This document shows, piece after piece, positions 47,264 to 57,133 of a stretch of 64,000 nt of DNA. The translations under genes and the position numbers were made by a program. The notes under the pieces are model-generated. The model ran no database searches, had not been told where the DNA came from, and saw only the letters and a list, made by a program, of their open reading frames with translations. This DNA comes from Chitinispirillum alkaliphilum (GTDB lineage: Bacteria > Fibrobacterota > Chitinivibrionia > Chitinivibrionales > Chitinispirillaceae), in contig LDWW01000014.1 of NCBI GenBank assembly GCA_001045525.1, forward strand, positions 55,055-119,054, in the 5' to 3' direction. The first letter of the stretch is position 1, and each line of letters starts with the position of its first letter.

Positions 47264-48610
47264 TTATACCTGTTCGTTCATTACCTCAATGATTGAGTCA
47301 AGTGTTGCTGAGAGCATTATGTCAATTTCTTCTTTTGTAATAATGAATGCCGGCATAAAATAGATACAGTTCGCAAGTGGTCGGATCAGTAAACCTTTCT
47401 CTCTTGCTTTGTTGCAAACCCTGTAAGAGAATCTTTCCTGAGGGGTATATGGTTCTTTGGTTGTTTTGTTTTTGACAATGTCAAGAGCACCCGCCATGCC
47501 AAGGCATCGCACATCACCTACACACTCCAGGTCTTTAAACAAAACTTCCATTCTATTCCTGAAATACTCCATAACCGTTGTTATGGAATCGGGAATTTGA
47601 GATTTAACCAGCAGGTTCAGAGTAGCACATGCTGTTGCTGCGGCAAGGGGATTGCCGGTAAATGTGTGGCCATGTTCAAATGTTTTGTTTGAGAGGTGAT
47701 CACCGCAGAATGCCGCATGGATCTTTTCTTTTACCGCGGTAACAGCCAGAGGCATATATCCGGCAGTGAGCCCCTTTGCCAGACACATCATATCCGGAAC
47801 AACTCCGGCATGATCGCATGCAAACATTTTACCCGTTCTGCCTAACCCCATAGCCACTTCATCGGCTATGGTAAGAATCTCATATCTGTTACATAGCTGG
47901 AATATTTTTTTCAGCACTTTTGGCGGATACATGCGCATCCCCACTGCGCCCTGAACCATTGGTTCAAATATGCAGGCGGCAATCTCTTCACCATGTGACT
48001 TAAGAATCGCTTCAAGAGAATCCATACATTCAGCATTGCAGGTGTTTTTCTCTTTGCCCGCAGGGCAACGATAACAGTAGGGAGAATCGGCGTAGTATTG
48101 CTTTTTAAAAGTGGAGTGGAAAATGCCATGATATCGTGGAATTGACCCTACAGAAGCGGCACCAAGCGTGTCCCCATGATATCCACCATCGAGAGAAACA
48201 AATTTCGTGCGGGATTTGCTGCCGTTTATCTGATGATACTGCAGGGCAATTTTCATTGCAACCTCTACAGAAGTTGATCCATCATCGGAAAAAAAAATCT
48301 TTTTCAGCCCCGGTGGCAGGAGCCCTCCAAGAACCTCTACCAGTTCCAGTGTTGCAGTAGAAACACATCCTGCCATGAGCACGTGTTCGATTTTATCGAG
48401 TTGATTGCGCACCGCAGATGTTATTTCAGGGTGATTGTGACCAAATATGCTTACCCACCATGAGCCGATCCCGTCAATGTATTTATCCCCATTCTCATCG
48501 TATAAGTAAACTCCCTTCCCTTTCTCAATTATTACAGGAGGGTTTTCTACAAAGTCTTTATGTGATGTAAATGGCATCCAAAGATGTTCAGAGAATTTCT
48601 TTGATATCAT
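47264..48610 (-). CDS. bioA: adenosylmethionine-8-amino-7-oxononanoate aminotransferase
   Basis: PLP aminotransferase converting KAPA to DAPA with SAM as amino donor. 448 residues. Signatures: HLWMPFTSH at the start, IDGIGSWWVSIFGHNHPEI, DDGSTSVEVAMK, and the PLP Lys in CLAKGLTAGYMPL. The ATG has AGGAG upstream and its start overlaps the end of bioD by 23 bases, so bioC-bioD-bioA is one translationally linked unit. Confidence 0.96.
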   Translation of the reverse strand: MISKKFSEHLWMPFTSHKDFVENPPVIIEKGKGVYLYDENGDKYIDGIGSWWVSIFGHNHPEITSAVRNQLDKIEHVLMAGCVSTATLELVEVLGGLLPPGLKKIFFSDDGSTSVEVAMKIALQYHQINGSKSRTKFVSLDGGYHGDTLGAASVGSIPRYHGIFHSTFKKQYYADSPYCYRCPAGKEKNTCNAECMDSLEAILKSHGEEIAACIFEPMVQGAVGMRMYPPKVLKKIFQLCNRYEILTIADEVAMGLGRTGKMFACDHAGVVPDMMCLAKGLTAGYMPLAVTAVKEKIHAAFCGDHLSNKTFEHGHTFTGNPLAAATACATLNLLVKSQIPDSITTVMEYFRNRMEVLFKDLECVGDVRCLGMAGALDIVKNKTTKEPYTPQERFSYRVCNKAREKGLLIRPLANCIYFMPAFIITKEEIDIMLSATLDSIIEVMNEQV

Positions 48611-49280
48611 TACAAAACTCCTTCAATTTGTTGTTGTTGTTGCAGCCGAACTCTATCTCCAGAACCGGAGAGGGGGAGGAGTGTTTTCTTATAACTGATT
48701 TGTTATCTCTTGTTAAAAAGTTGTCCGGTTCACTGCGCACGTTGTTAATCACAGTGCCAGCTAATTTTAGATTGTTTTGCCGTAGGGTGCTTAAAGAGAG
48801 AAGTGTGTGGTTCAATGTTCCAAGATGAGGAGAAGTAACCAGTATAACCGGTAATTGGAGAAAAATCATAAGGTCGATCATGAATTGGTGTTCATTCAGC
48901 GGAACAAGTATTCCGCCCGCTCCTTCCACTACCACAAGATCGGTTTGACTGCATATTAGCTGTAAACAATGGCTGATATGTTCCAATGAGATGGACACAG
49001 ACTCCAGGGAAGCCGCCAGATGAGGTGAGCAGGCCGGTTCGAATCGAAAAGGTACGTGGTATTTATACTCCTTTATTTTTACAGCCTTTCCCCGGAATAC
49101 ATAATCAGCATCAGGTGCTCTCAATATGCCGGACTCATCTTTTTCACATCCTGTTTGTATTGGTTTTACATATGATACGGTGGTTTGCGGGCCGGCGAAT
49201 GTATCTGCCAACAATCGGCTTATGTAAGTTTTTCCGATATCTGTATCTGTGCCTGTAATAAATATCGCATTGCTTTTCAT
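48588..49280 (-). CDS. bioD: dethiobiotin synthetase
   Basis: ATP-dependent carboxylation/cyclisation of DAPA to dethiobiotin. About 230 residues. P-loop FITGTDTDIGKTYIS at the N-terminus, then KPIQTG and VEGAGGILVP. The ATG at 49278-49280 shares ATGA with the bioC stop; a longer frame starting inside bioC was rejected. Overlaps bioA at its other end. Confidence 0.95.
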   Translation of the reverse strand: MKSNAIFITGTDTDIGKTYISRLLADTFAGPQTTVSYVKPIQTGCEKDESGILRAPDADYVFRGKAVKIKEYKYHVPFRFEPACSPHLAASLESVSISLEHISHCLQLICSQTDLVVVEGAGGILVPLNEHQFMIDLMIFLQLPVILVTSPHLGTLNHTLLSLSTLRQNNLKLAGTVINNVRSEPDNFLTRDNKSVIRKHSSPSPVLEIEFGCNNNNKLKEFCNDIKEIL

Positions 49281-50077
49281 AGGTCTTTCCGTATAGCACA
49301 TCCGGTAATAGCGTTGTAGGTAACAGGGACATATTGAGCGTCATTACTGAATTTTGATTCATAACATTTACAAAGCTTCAGAATGTCTTTTCTGTTTAGA
49401 AATCGTTCTGTTGTAGCGGTTGCCCCTATTGAACTTAAACTTTTTAGCACATGAAATGCAGAATCGTAAAACTCTGTATGAGTGTGATTTCTCACTGTTT
49501 CTGGACACAGGGAAAAACCGGCTTCGCTTATCAACTCAAAACTACTTTTTTCAGACAGAAAACTGACAGGATTTGAAATACCACACTCTTCTCTTGCTGA
49601 ACTGAGTTCTCGGAGTGTTCCATGTGTGAAAATGGAGAAGATCAATATCCCTTTTTCTTTTAGGACGTTGGCTGCTTCATTTAAAATCAATTCCGGTGTG
49701 CTGGCCCACTGAAGCATGGATGCAATTACAGCCGCATCGAATCTGTTCCTTTTGAACGGCAGATGTTCTCCATCTGCTCTGACGCAAGCTGTTTTAAGCT
49801 TTTCAGATCTGTACCCGTTGATCATTTCAAGAGATTCAAATGCAATGTCAAGGCACACAAAAGTAGTGGCGCTGGGAAGGTGAGGGATTTTTGAAATCAA
49901 AGTACCTGGCCCGGAGCCTATATCTATCCATCGTTGATCTGGTTTGAGGTGCTTTTCAATAATATTACCCACAGAATCCAAAAGAATCGACTGTACTTTC
50001 GAATTTTTCCTATATCCGGAGGCTTTTTTACCGAAGCGCTTGGCTATACTTGATTTGTATGTTTTTTCTTTATTCAT
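49277..50077 (-). CDS. bioC: malonyl-ACP O-methyltransferase
   Basis: SAM methyltransferase that caps malonyl-ACP so it can be elongated to pimeloyl-ACP methyl ester. 266 residues with IAKRFGKKASGYRKNS (the usual BioC opening), motif I WIDIGSGPGTL, and VIASMLQWASTPEL. It heads the bioCDA unit. The matching esterase would be the BioH-like gene 7 kb away. Confidence 0.92.
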   Translation of the reverse strand: MNKEKTYKSSIAKRFGKKASGYRKNSKVQSILLDSVGNIIEKHLKPDQRWIDIGSGPGTLISKIPHLPSATTFVCLDIAFESLEMINGYRSEKLKTACVRADGEHLPFKRNRFDAAVIASMLQWASTPELILNEAANVLKEKGILIFSIFTHGTLRELSSAREECGISNPVSFLSEKSSFELISEAGFSLCPETVRNHTHTEFYDSAFHVLKSLSSIGATATTERFLNRKDILKLCKCYESKFSNDAQYVPVTYNAITGCAIRKDL

Positions 50078-50263
50078 CTCTGATTGTAACGGTCCTGATT
50101 TTAATTCCTGTTAAAATACTTAATAGGGATGATTTCAACAATTTTTAAGGTCAAACAGCCGTAAAATCTTCTCTTCCGGTGTTATTGTGGTGCTCTGTAT
50201 ATATATTCTCATGTCTAAGGTACTCATAACGGTGTAGTGTTTTATTAAACCTCTTCAGGAGCC

Positions 50264-51295
50264 ATGGGAGTGGTTGGGCATTTTTACAGAATAAAAATGT
50301 TTGGAATTTGTTTCATTATTTTGTTTTGTTTCAGGTATTCATTTCCAAATCATTCTAAAACTGAAAATACTGAAATTTTCAACCTGATAATAGACCAGGA
50401 TTATGAAGGAGCCCGCAGGCTGACCAACGAGAGGTTAAGCGCTAACCCCCGTGATTTTGATGCCCTTTACTACTCCTTAACCATAGAACAGACCAAAATT
50501 CTTGATTATGAATCTTACTCCATAGAAGGAAAACGGTTTAACCGTTTTGCAGACAGCGTACTTAACGAACTTCAATGCAAAGCCGCTATGCTGAACGGGG
50601 AGGACTCATTGCGCTGCGTTTTCTATATAGCCAATATTTTAGGTAGTATAGGACTGACAGAGGCTAAGATGGGAAGTCGACTTGATGGAGCGAGAAAGGC
50701 ACATGCTTCTGCTGCAATGTTAAGGGATATTCTCGATAAAAATCCTGATTTTACTGCTGCCAATCATGGCATAGGGGTGTTTGATTATTACTTGGGAAAC
50801 AGTCTCAGTTGGGTTCCGTTCGTTGGAAACAGGGCTCAAAGAGGTCTTAAGATGCTCTGGGCTGCTTTGGATGCTCCCAGTCCTTTTAATTATGCGGCGA
50901 AGAATTCTCTTTGCTGGATTCTTATTGAAAAAGGTGAGTATTGTAAAGCAGACTCTTTGGCTTCATTGGTTCTGGAGGTATCACCGCGCAATTCAATATT
51001 TCTTAAAATCAAAGCACTTGCAGCACTTCGCTCTGGTCGCTACAATGATGCTATTCCATTGGCTGTACGGTTAATTGAGCTCTCTGAGATCAGAAACCCC
51101 ATAAATTGGTCTGATTTGGTCACTGGTTATTATATTTTGGTTAAAAGTTATGAATATACAGGTAAGGGTGCACGGGCTTTGAAAAAATCAGAAAAGATTT
51201 TAACAACCGCTGTGCCTGATGAGTTTAAAAAGATTCCCCATGTTGAGCGGCAACTCGAATATCTTGAAAAGACCAGAATCACATTTCAGGAGTAA
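50264..51295 (+). CDS. exported TPR-type protein
   Basis: A 343-residue exported protein; hydrophobic signal segment at about 12-26 (MFGICFIILFCF), then helical repeats with TPR character (NLIIDQDYEGARRLTNERL, KGEYCKADSLASLVLEV, SGRYNDAIPLAVRLIEL). The start is uncertain: the ATG at 50264 has AGGAG only two bases away, the GTG at 50270 has it at eight bases, and an ATG at 50297 starts the hydrophobic segment. A periplasmic scaffolding role is plausible. It is followed 52 bases later by the cupin gene. Confidence 0.75.
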   Translation: MGVVGHFYRIKMFGICFIILFCFRYSFPNHSKTENTEIFNLIIDQDYEGARRLTNERLSANPRDFDALYYSLTIEQTKILDYESYSIEGKRFNRFADSVLNELQCKAAMLNGEDSLRCVFYIANILGSIGLTEAKMGSRLDGARKAHASAAMLRDILDKNPDFTAANHGIGVFDYYLGNSLSWVPFVGNRAQRGLKMLWAALDAPSPFNYAAKNSLCWILIEKGEYCKADSLASLVLEVSPRNSIFLKIKALAALRSGRYNDAIPLAVRLIELSEIRNPINWSDLVTGYYILVKSYEYTGKGARALKKSEKILTTAVPDEFKKIPHVERQLEYLEKTRITFQE

Positions 51296-51347
51296 TGATT
51301 GTGATTGAACAGGTTGCTCAGATTAAGTTTCAAAGGAGGGAAAGTAA

Positions 51348-51851
51348 TTGTATTCTGCAGAATATTTCATATCAAAGCTGAATCTTGAAGAACATATAGA
51401 GGGTGGATATTTCAAAGAAGTATACAGAAGCAGCTGTAGATTTGCCGGTAAAGAATCTGTTTCTGAATCAGAAAGGAGTCTTTCAACATCGATCTATTTT
51501 CTTCTTAAAGGTAATCAGGTTTCGAGATTCCACAGTTTAAGATCTGACGAGTTATGGTATTACCACTACGGATCTTCAGTGATTATTCATATGATCAGTA
51601 AAGATGGGGTTCTTGAGAGCAGAAAACTTGGTCTTAACATGGAAAAAGATGAAAGACCCCAGATACTCATTCCTGCTGGTGTTGTGTTTGCGGCAGAAAA
51701 TCGGGACAAAGAGATGTTTTCATTGGTAAGTTGTGTGGTTTCGCCTGGATTCGATTTTCGGGATTTTAAGCTGCATGGCAGAGATGAACTTATCGCAAGC
51801 TACCCTTCTCACAGTGATTTGATAGAGAGGTTTACCCGTGAGGGAAGTTGA
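51348..51851 (+). CDS. cupin family protein (DUF985/Cupin_5)
   Basis: A 167-residue single-domain cupin: LNLEEHIEGGYFKEVYRS at the start, TSIYFLLKG, SRFHSLRSDELWYYHYG (metal-site region), and VSCVVSPGFDF near the end, all typical of DUF985. The start is a TTG at 51348 behind AAAGGAGGG, a strong site that decides it. Function of the family is not established; sugar-epimerase-like activity has been proposed. Confidence 0.9.
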   Translation: MYSAEYFISKLNLEEHIEGGYFKEVYRSSCRFAGKESVSESERSLSTSIYFLLKGNQVSRFHSLRSDELWYYHYGSSVIIHMISKDGVLESRKLGLNMEKDERPQILIPAGVVFAAENRDKEMFSLVSCVVSPGFDFRDFKLHGRDELIASYPSHSDLIERFTREGS

Positions 51852-51864
51852 GGAGAACTGTTTA

Positions 51865-52617
51865 TCAGGATTTTTTCTGAGTGACATCGCTTTTTACCCA
51901 TCTTTTCAACATCGAGAACATACAGTCTGTTACTGCTGCTCCGAAAACCTTCGGTGACCAGTGATCGTTACCACCTCTTTTCTTTGCCCATGTTATGCTT
52001 CCGATACTTCCCCTCGCTTCAAAATTGCCATCATTCAGAATCCGGGTTTTTGCGACAAAATGCGGACCAGGTAAAGAACTTAAATCTGTAGAGTCATGCA
52101 GAAGTATAAATCCGCCCGGTTTGAGTTTGGAGAGCCAGGTTAAATAATCCTCCATAACGTCCAGAACCTGATGGCTCCCATCAATAAACACCATTCGGGG
52201 CTGAGGATTATTCCAGTTTTTAACAATTTCTGAGGATTTTGAAGTGAGAATCTCAACCCGATCACTGACTTTGAATTTTTCGAGATTTCTTTTGAGATTC
52301 TTTTCTGTACCATACAGGTGGGGATCTATGGAATAGAGCTGCTCGTCTCGTGATCTGGAATTAAGTCCGGCTGCTATGCAAACAGTTGATAATCCGTTCA
52401 TGGATCCGATTTCGATAACAGGACCTTCAAGAGGTGATTTTTTGGATATTTTGTGGAGAAATGCCCCTTCCTGGGGAAAAAGAAATCCATCTATGGAGAA
52501 AAATGCCCTGGAGAGCAGGGTACATTTAGTGAGAAGGAAAGTAAGAACAGTGTCCAATCCAATGCGTGGGACAGATCTTTTGTAGTGACCGGTTTTCTTG
52601 TATGAGCTGGTTTTCAT
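51865..52617 (-). CDS. class I SAM-dependent methyltransferase (Methyltransf_24 type)
   Basis: A 250-residue protein with VIEIGSMNGLSTVCIA (motif I), YSIDPH and MVFIDGSHQ..DYLTWLSKLKPGG, the pattern of the CmcI/Methyltransf_24 family that often modifies sugars or lipids. The first 45 residues are basic then hydrophobic. It is alone on the minus strand between plus-strand genes. Substrate unknown. Confidence 0.85.
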   Translation of the reverse strand: MKTSSYKKTGHYKRSVPRIGLDTVLTFLLTKCTLLSRAFFSIDGFLFPQEGAFLHKISKKSPLEGPVIEIGSMNGLSTVCIAAGLNSRSRDEQLYSIDPHLYGTEKNLKRNLEKFKVSDRVEILTSKSSEIVKNWNNPQPRMVFIDGSHQVLDVMEDYLTWLSKLKPGGFILLHDSTDLSSLPGPHFVAKTRILNDGNFEARGSIGSITWAKKRGGNDHWSPKVFGAAVTDCMFSMLKRWVKSDVTQKKS

Positions 52618-52741
52618 AAGAATAGTTGTAAAAAGGGCTGTTTTTCAGAACAAGTTCATCTGTCCATAACGCTATTTATTTGCATGGAATTATATTAAGG
52701 TTTATATGTTATAATATAGAAAAGCTATGGGGGAGTTAGAT

Positions 52742-54355
52742 ATGTTTTATCGGATCGGATTTGTAATTATTGTTTTATTATCCATTTTTTATGCACACGG
52801 GAATTGCGGAAGGATAGAAGAAGTTACAGTCTACCCTGACCGCGCACAGGTTACCAGGGTAATTGATGTTACGGTTCAACAAGGAGATCATGTACTTGCC
52901 ATCTCTGATCTTCCTTCTATACTGGATCAGGGGTCCATTCGGATTTCAGCACGAGGCCCAGGGGGGCTTACTCTTGGTGAGGTAAGGATGAGGCATCTTC
53001 ACAGTGCAGATCTTGTTGATGAGAGGGCACGTCAAATTGAAACGGAAATCGAAAGTCTGAGAGATACCCTCCGAGAAGTCGAGTTACAAAAAGAATCATT
53101 CAATCTTCAGATGGCATTACTCCAGTCACTGGCAAAAAATCCAGGGGGAGAAGGGGAGCTGACGCCGGTCAAATGGGGAGCAGCTGTTGAGGTACTGGGG
53201 GAGAACTCTGAACTGGTAAACAGGGGTATACTTTCAGCTGAGAGAGAAATCAGAGAGCTTAACAGAAAGATCTCGGTTAAAAGGCGGGAACTCGATGATC
53301 TTGGTAGTCAGCAAAGGGACTATGTAGAGGCAATCATCGCATACAGAGCAGAACAGAATGGCCTGGCTCAATTTAGGGTTGATTATACTGTACCGCAGGT
53401 GTCGTGGGTACCTCGTTATGATTTTCGTCTTGATACTGAAAAATCAGAACTTGAACTTATACAATTTGCAGATGTACAGCAGAACAGTGGTGAGGATTGG
53501 GACAATGTTGTTCTGAGAATATCCACAAGTCGACCTGCACTGGGTGGAAAACTTCCGGAGCTCTATCCGTGGTATATTGATGTTTTGCGTCCCTCCCGTG
53601 ATGCAGAACTTTCAAGAGTACCCAGTGCAAGAATGCTCAGGCCCGAGGAAAGAGGACTTTCACTGGAAATGGCTGCAGACCATAACCAATTTGCCGTGAT
53701 AAGGGATGCTGCGAGTGTGGAAAGCCGTGATTTTGCTGTTAACTATCGTGTTGCCGGAAGGGTGTCCCTTCCTGGTGATAACAGTGTAAATAATTTTAAG
53801 CTGTCAAACATAGTTATGGAATCCAATATCAGCACCAGAGTGGTTCCAAAGCTTCAGCCCCTTGCATATCTTTACGCAACATCTGTCTATAATGGTGAGG
53901 CTCCGCTTCTTCCCGGGCATGCCACCCTTTATCAGGATGGAGTTTTAGTAGGCAGAGTAAGAGTGGGGAGAGGAGTGGCTGGTGACGAATTGTCAATGTC
54001 TTTTGGAGTTGATGAGAGAGTAGAGGTTTCTTATGATCTGATAACTGACAGAAAGGGCTCAGAGGGGATTTTACGCCGGCATAACCAGTTTAAAAGAAAG
54101 TATCTGATAACGATTAATAACCACCATAGACGTGAAATGGAGATTACTGTTCTGGATCAGATTCCAATTTCAAGAGATGAACGTATAAGAATTTCCGTTT
54201 CAGAAGAATCAGATACTCCTACCAGCTTCAATCTTGAAAACAGACCTGGTGTTGTGGCATTTACCAGTGTGCAAATGCCTGGTGAGCAAAGAAAAATCCG
54301 GTTTGGCTATACTGTAACCTTTCCTGAAAATCTTGAGGGCATTATCGGATGGTAG
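52742..54355 (+). CDS. exported DUF4139/MuiA-like protein
   Basis: A 537-residue exported protein of the mucoidy inhibitor A family. Signal peptide to about residue 20, an N-terminal DUF4140 domain starting IEEVTVYPDRAQVTR, a coiled coil (about 85-190, RARQIETEIESLRDTL and the helices after it), and a C-terminal DUF4139 beta domain (WVPRYDFRLDTEKSELELIQFADV onward in pieces). The ATG at 52742 has GGGGGAG upstream; an in-frame ATG at 52727 lies before that site. Family function is unknown; the cell location is periplasmic or surface. Confidence 0.88.
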   Translation: MFYRIGFVIIVLLSIFYAHGNCGRIEEVTVYPDRAQVTRVIDVTVQQGDHVLAISDLPSILDQGSIRISARGPGGLTLGEVRMRHLHSADLVDERARQIETEIESLRDTLREVELQKESFNLQMALLQSLAKNPGGEGELTPVKWGAAVEVLGENSELVNRGILSAEREIRELNRKISVKRRELDDLGSQQRDYVEAIIAYRAEQNGLAQFRVDYTVPQVSWVPRYDFRLDTEKSELELIQFADVQQNSGEDWDNVVLRISTSRPALGGKLPELYPWYIDVLRPSRDAELSRVPSARMLRPEERGLSLEMAADHNQFAVIRDAASVESRDFAVNYRVAGRVSLPGDNSVNNFKLSNIVMESNISTRVVPKLQPLAYLYATSVYNGEAPLLPGHATLYQDGVLVGRVRVGRGVAGDELSMSFGVDERVEVSYDLITDRKGSEGILRRHNQFKRKYLITINNHHRREMEITVLDQIPISRDERIRISVSEESDTPTSFNLENRPGVVAFTSVQMPGEQRKIRFGYTVTFPENLEGIIGW

Positions 54356-54401
54356 AAAACTGGTTCGGAATGGATAAATATTGTATTTGGACTAAAGACA
54401 C

Positions 54402-55187
54402 ATGAGACCTAAAAAACATCTTGGGCAGCACTTTCTTACAGCTCCTGCATATGCAGAGAAGATTGCAGATGCGATTCCATGTACCCCGGGTGAACGGTTA
54501 CTTGAGATCGGTCCCGGATATGGTGCCCTGAGTATTCATTTAAAAAGGCGGTTTCCCGATTTCCACCTTGTGGAAGTCGATAAGGATGCGGTAGAAAGTC
54601 TTAAACAGAAGCTGGGAGAGGGGAAGTTTACTCTTCACCATGGGAATGTATTGGAGTTTGACTATGCTGAAGCTGGACTACCGCTACATGTAACAGGAAA
54701 TCTGCCCTATAATATTGGTGCACACATTATAAAGAAAACTCTGCTCTATGGCTCGGATATTCTCAGTTGCACATTCATGCTCCAAAAAGAGGTTGTGCAG
54801 AGAATCGTTGCCCCTCCTCATAGCAAAACAAACGGATTTCTTTCGATATTTTGCCAGTTTTTCGGTAAAGTTAAACTGCTGTTCAGTGTACCTCCGGGAG
54901 CATTCTTTCCGCCTCCGAATGTGGATTCTGCTGTGTTTCAGCTGATTGTGGATAGGGATATTGAAAGTAAACTCCCCAGGGAACAGTGGAAAAAATTTTT
55001 CAAACTGGTTGATGTGGGCTTTTCTATGCGCAGAAAACAGCTTGCTAAGGTGCTGAGCTTACGTTTAGGCAGGGATAAGGCTCATTACAGTACTGCAATC
55101 AAACAGTTGGGAATTAATGAAAATGCCCGTGCTGAGGATCTGGATGTTGAATTGTGGCTTGAACTGTATAGGGGATTGGAGTTGTGA
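54402..55187 (+). CDS. rsmA: 16S rRNA (adenine1518/1519-N6) dimethyltransferase
   Basis: KsgA/RsmA, which dimethylates two adjacent adenines in helix 45 of 16S rRNA during 30S maturation. 261 residues. KKHLGQHFLTAP at the N-terminus, motif I LEIGPGYGALS, the catalytic NLPYN and C-terminal FSMRRKQLAKVL. It is the first gene of a coupled chain; its stop overlaps the GTG start of the outer-membrane gene (GTGA). Confidence 0.97.
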   Translation: MRPKKHLGQHFLTAPAYAEKIADAIPCTPGERLLEIGPGYGALSIHLKRRFPDFHLVEVDKDAVESLKQKLGEGKFTLHHGNVLEFDYAEAGLPLHVTGNLPYNIGAHIIKKTLLYGSDILSCTFMLQKEVVQRIVAPPHSKTNGFLSIFCQFFGKVKLLFSVPPGAFFPPPNVDSAVFQLIVDRDIESKLPREQWKKFFKLVDVGFSMRRKQLAKVLSLRLGRDKAHYSTAIKQLGINENARAEDLDVELWLELYRGLEL

Positions 55188-57133
55188 GAAGGTCGATTTA
55201 CATATTGATACCGATTCTTTTGCTTGTGCTCTCATTCAAAATCAGATCATGGCCGCTTGAATTTGAAATCCCCCGGCAATCACATCCTGAGAGTCAGGAG
55301 CCTAGACTTACCTTTTCCAGTGAGAAAAATTACGAGAATGCATTCCGTAGTACAGACCATGTGTTGTGGCGGCCTTCGCTAAGTGAGTCTTTGACTTTTG
55401 AACAGAATCTCCAATTGGAAATATATAAGGACAAATATGATATTAGCAGTCAATATCTGGATTTATCAGGGGAGTTTTTAAAAAAGTCCAATGTTGATGG
55501 ATTTCGTTACGGCTTTGACTGGGCTCCTGCGCTGAACTCTTTTCAGGGAAGAACCGCCGGTGGGCTTCTCGTTACTACCGATTTTGGTCCAGTGCTTAGC
55601 TATGAGTACAGGGGTGTACCGTTTCTGCTGAGAACGGGAATAACCGCACAGAGTAGTGCTGATACCTTGTACCCAGGGCTGGGCTTGATAAAAGAAACCG
55701 AAAACCATCCAGGGTTCTACGGGGCATTTCAGCTTGGTAATTATCAGAGGCCTTTTGTGGGGTACCCTGTTTTTTTTGAGGGTAGTGGTTTTGGAAGGTC
55801 AGTAGATGGGACCGGGATGGCAATTTTGGCTGGTAGTGTTTTGAGTGCAATTGAAATTGGCAGTGGAGACAGTATACTCCTTTTTTATGGAGATACCTTG
55901 TTCAATGGTAAAGAGGGTTATATAGGTGAGAGTGTTGAAGGGGTTACAATGATCAACACCCCGTGGAAGATAGAAAGAAACAGCCGGTTTAGTGCCGGAG
56001 TGCGCTTACAGGAGAGAGCGTCGTTGTCCTCTGCATTTTGGTATGGTTTTTCTCTCAATGATTTGAGATACCCCTCTGATGACAGAATGTGGGATGGACA
56101 TCTGAAAAGGCATAATGTAGGAACACAGGTGGGCACTGATCCCGCTCTTGATTTCGGTATCTCAGGTGATTTCAGAATCGAATGGCGGGAGTTTGAAAGA
56201 AACCGCAGTGCTGTTGATTCTTCATTACAAAACCGAAGTGTGATGACGGAGTATAATCCAAGGCTTAATATTTCACTTCACGGAGAATTGCCAGTACCTG
56301 TTAGAGCCAGGTATGACTACATGGTCTCACGTGTACTGACTGAATTTCCCGTTCTACAGGCCGAAACAGCTCTGCGTAATGATCGCGACCGTTTAACCAG
56401 TTCTCATCGTCTGTCATTTTCAACTGAAGAGTTGTCAGGATTTGTGGGTGAACTATACGGAGAGCTTACTTATTACACACTCCAATTCCTTCGAAGCCAC
56501 CAAAGCAGCAGAAACCGGTCAGAGGATGGCCAGCGCTTAGGGCTTGTTTTAAACTACGAGTCACAGTGGGGTATTGGAATTTCTGAACATATCAGTGCAG
56601 AAGCTAAGAAAAGTGATCACCATTTCAGGGAATTTCATACCCATCCATTTAATTTTAATCCACCCTGGTACTCGAGGGGTTTTAGCTCACTTACCGCGTT
56701 GGACTGGGTAATATCTGAGCTGTACGCAATAAGTTTACAGTGGAATAAAAGATATAGTGATTACGGATATTGGTATGGAAGAGAGTACATGGTGAATATG
56801 CCCGAGGACACGATTAACAGAACTGATTTCTATGCAATTGCCGGCAAATCGGTTATGCAGTCCCTGGATTTTTCATTCCTTTTTAGAAAGGATGATCTCA
56901 ATGCGCAGTTAGGGGTCAAGGGTATTGAAATACATGACAGAATCTGGGATCAGGTTTATGGTACAGGAAAAAAAGGTTATATAATTGAACCATACATCAG
57001 AGCAAACAAAGCTTTCGGTGAATCTCTTGGTATGAGTTTGCTTTTGAGCCATACTGCAGTGATTGGCAAAACCGGATTTTTAGGTGAATCAGGAATATGG
57101 GATGTAAACCTTCTGTTTGAAGGGGGATTTTGA
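55184..57133 (+). CDS. predicted outer-membrane beta-barrel protein
   Basis: A 649-residue exported protein with a signal peptide (RRSIYILIPILLLVLSFKI) and many alternating amphipathic strands with aromatic girdle residues (GFYGAFQLGNYQRPFVG, YGFSLNDLRYP, YAISLQWNKRYSDYGYWYG). It ends WDVNLLFEGGF, a terminal Phe of the kind recognised by the barrel-assembly machine. GTG start overlapping rsmA, with GGAG upstream. Followed by two lipoprotein genes with overlaps. No family recognised. Confidence 0.7.
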   Translation: MRRSIYILIPILLLVLSFKIRSWPLEFEIPRQSHPESQEPRLTFSSEKNYENAFRSTDHVLWRPSLSESLTFEQNLQLEIYKDKYDISSQYLDLSGEFLKKSNVDGFRYGFDWAPALNSFQGRTAGGLLVTTDFGPVLSYEYRGVPFLLRTGITAQSSADTLYPGLGLIKETENHPGFYGAFQLGNYQRPFVGYPVFFEGSGFGRSVDGTGMAILAGSVLSAIEIGSGDSILLFYGDTLFNGKEGYIGESVEGVTMINTPWKIERNSRFSAGVRLQERASLSSAFWYGFSLNDLRYPSDDRMWDGHLKRHNVGTQVGTDPALDFGISGDFRIEWREFERNRSAVDSSLQNRSVMTEYNPRLNISLHGELPVPVRARYDYMVSRVLTEFPVLQAETALRNDRDRLTSSHRLSFSTEELSGFVGELYGELTYYTLQFLRSHQSSRNRSEDGQRLGLVLNYESQWGIGISEHISAEAKKSDHHFREFHTHPFNFNPPWYSRGFSSLTALDWVISELYAISLQWNKRYSDYGYWYGREYMVNMPEDTINRTDFYAIAGKSVMQSLDFSFLFRKDDLNAQLGVKGIEIHDRIWDQVYGTGKKGYIIEPYIRANKAFGESLGMSLLLSHTAVIGKTGFLGESGIWDVNLLFEGGF

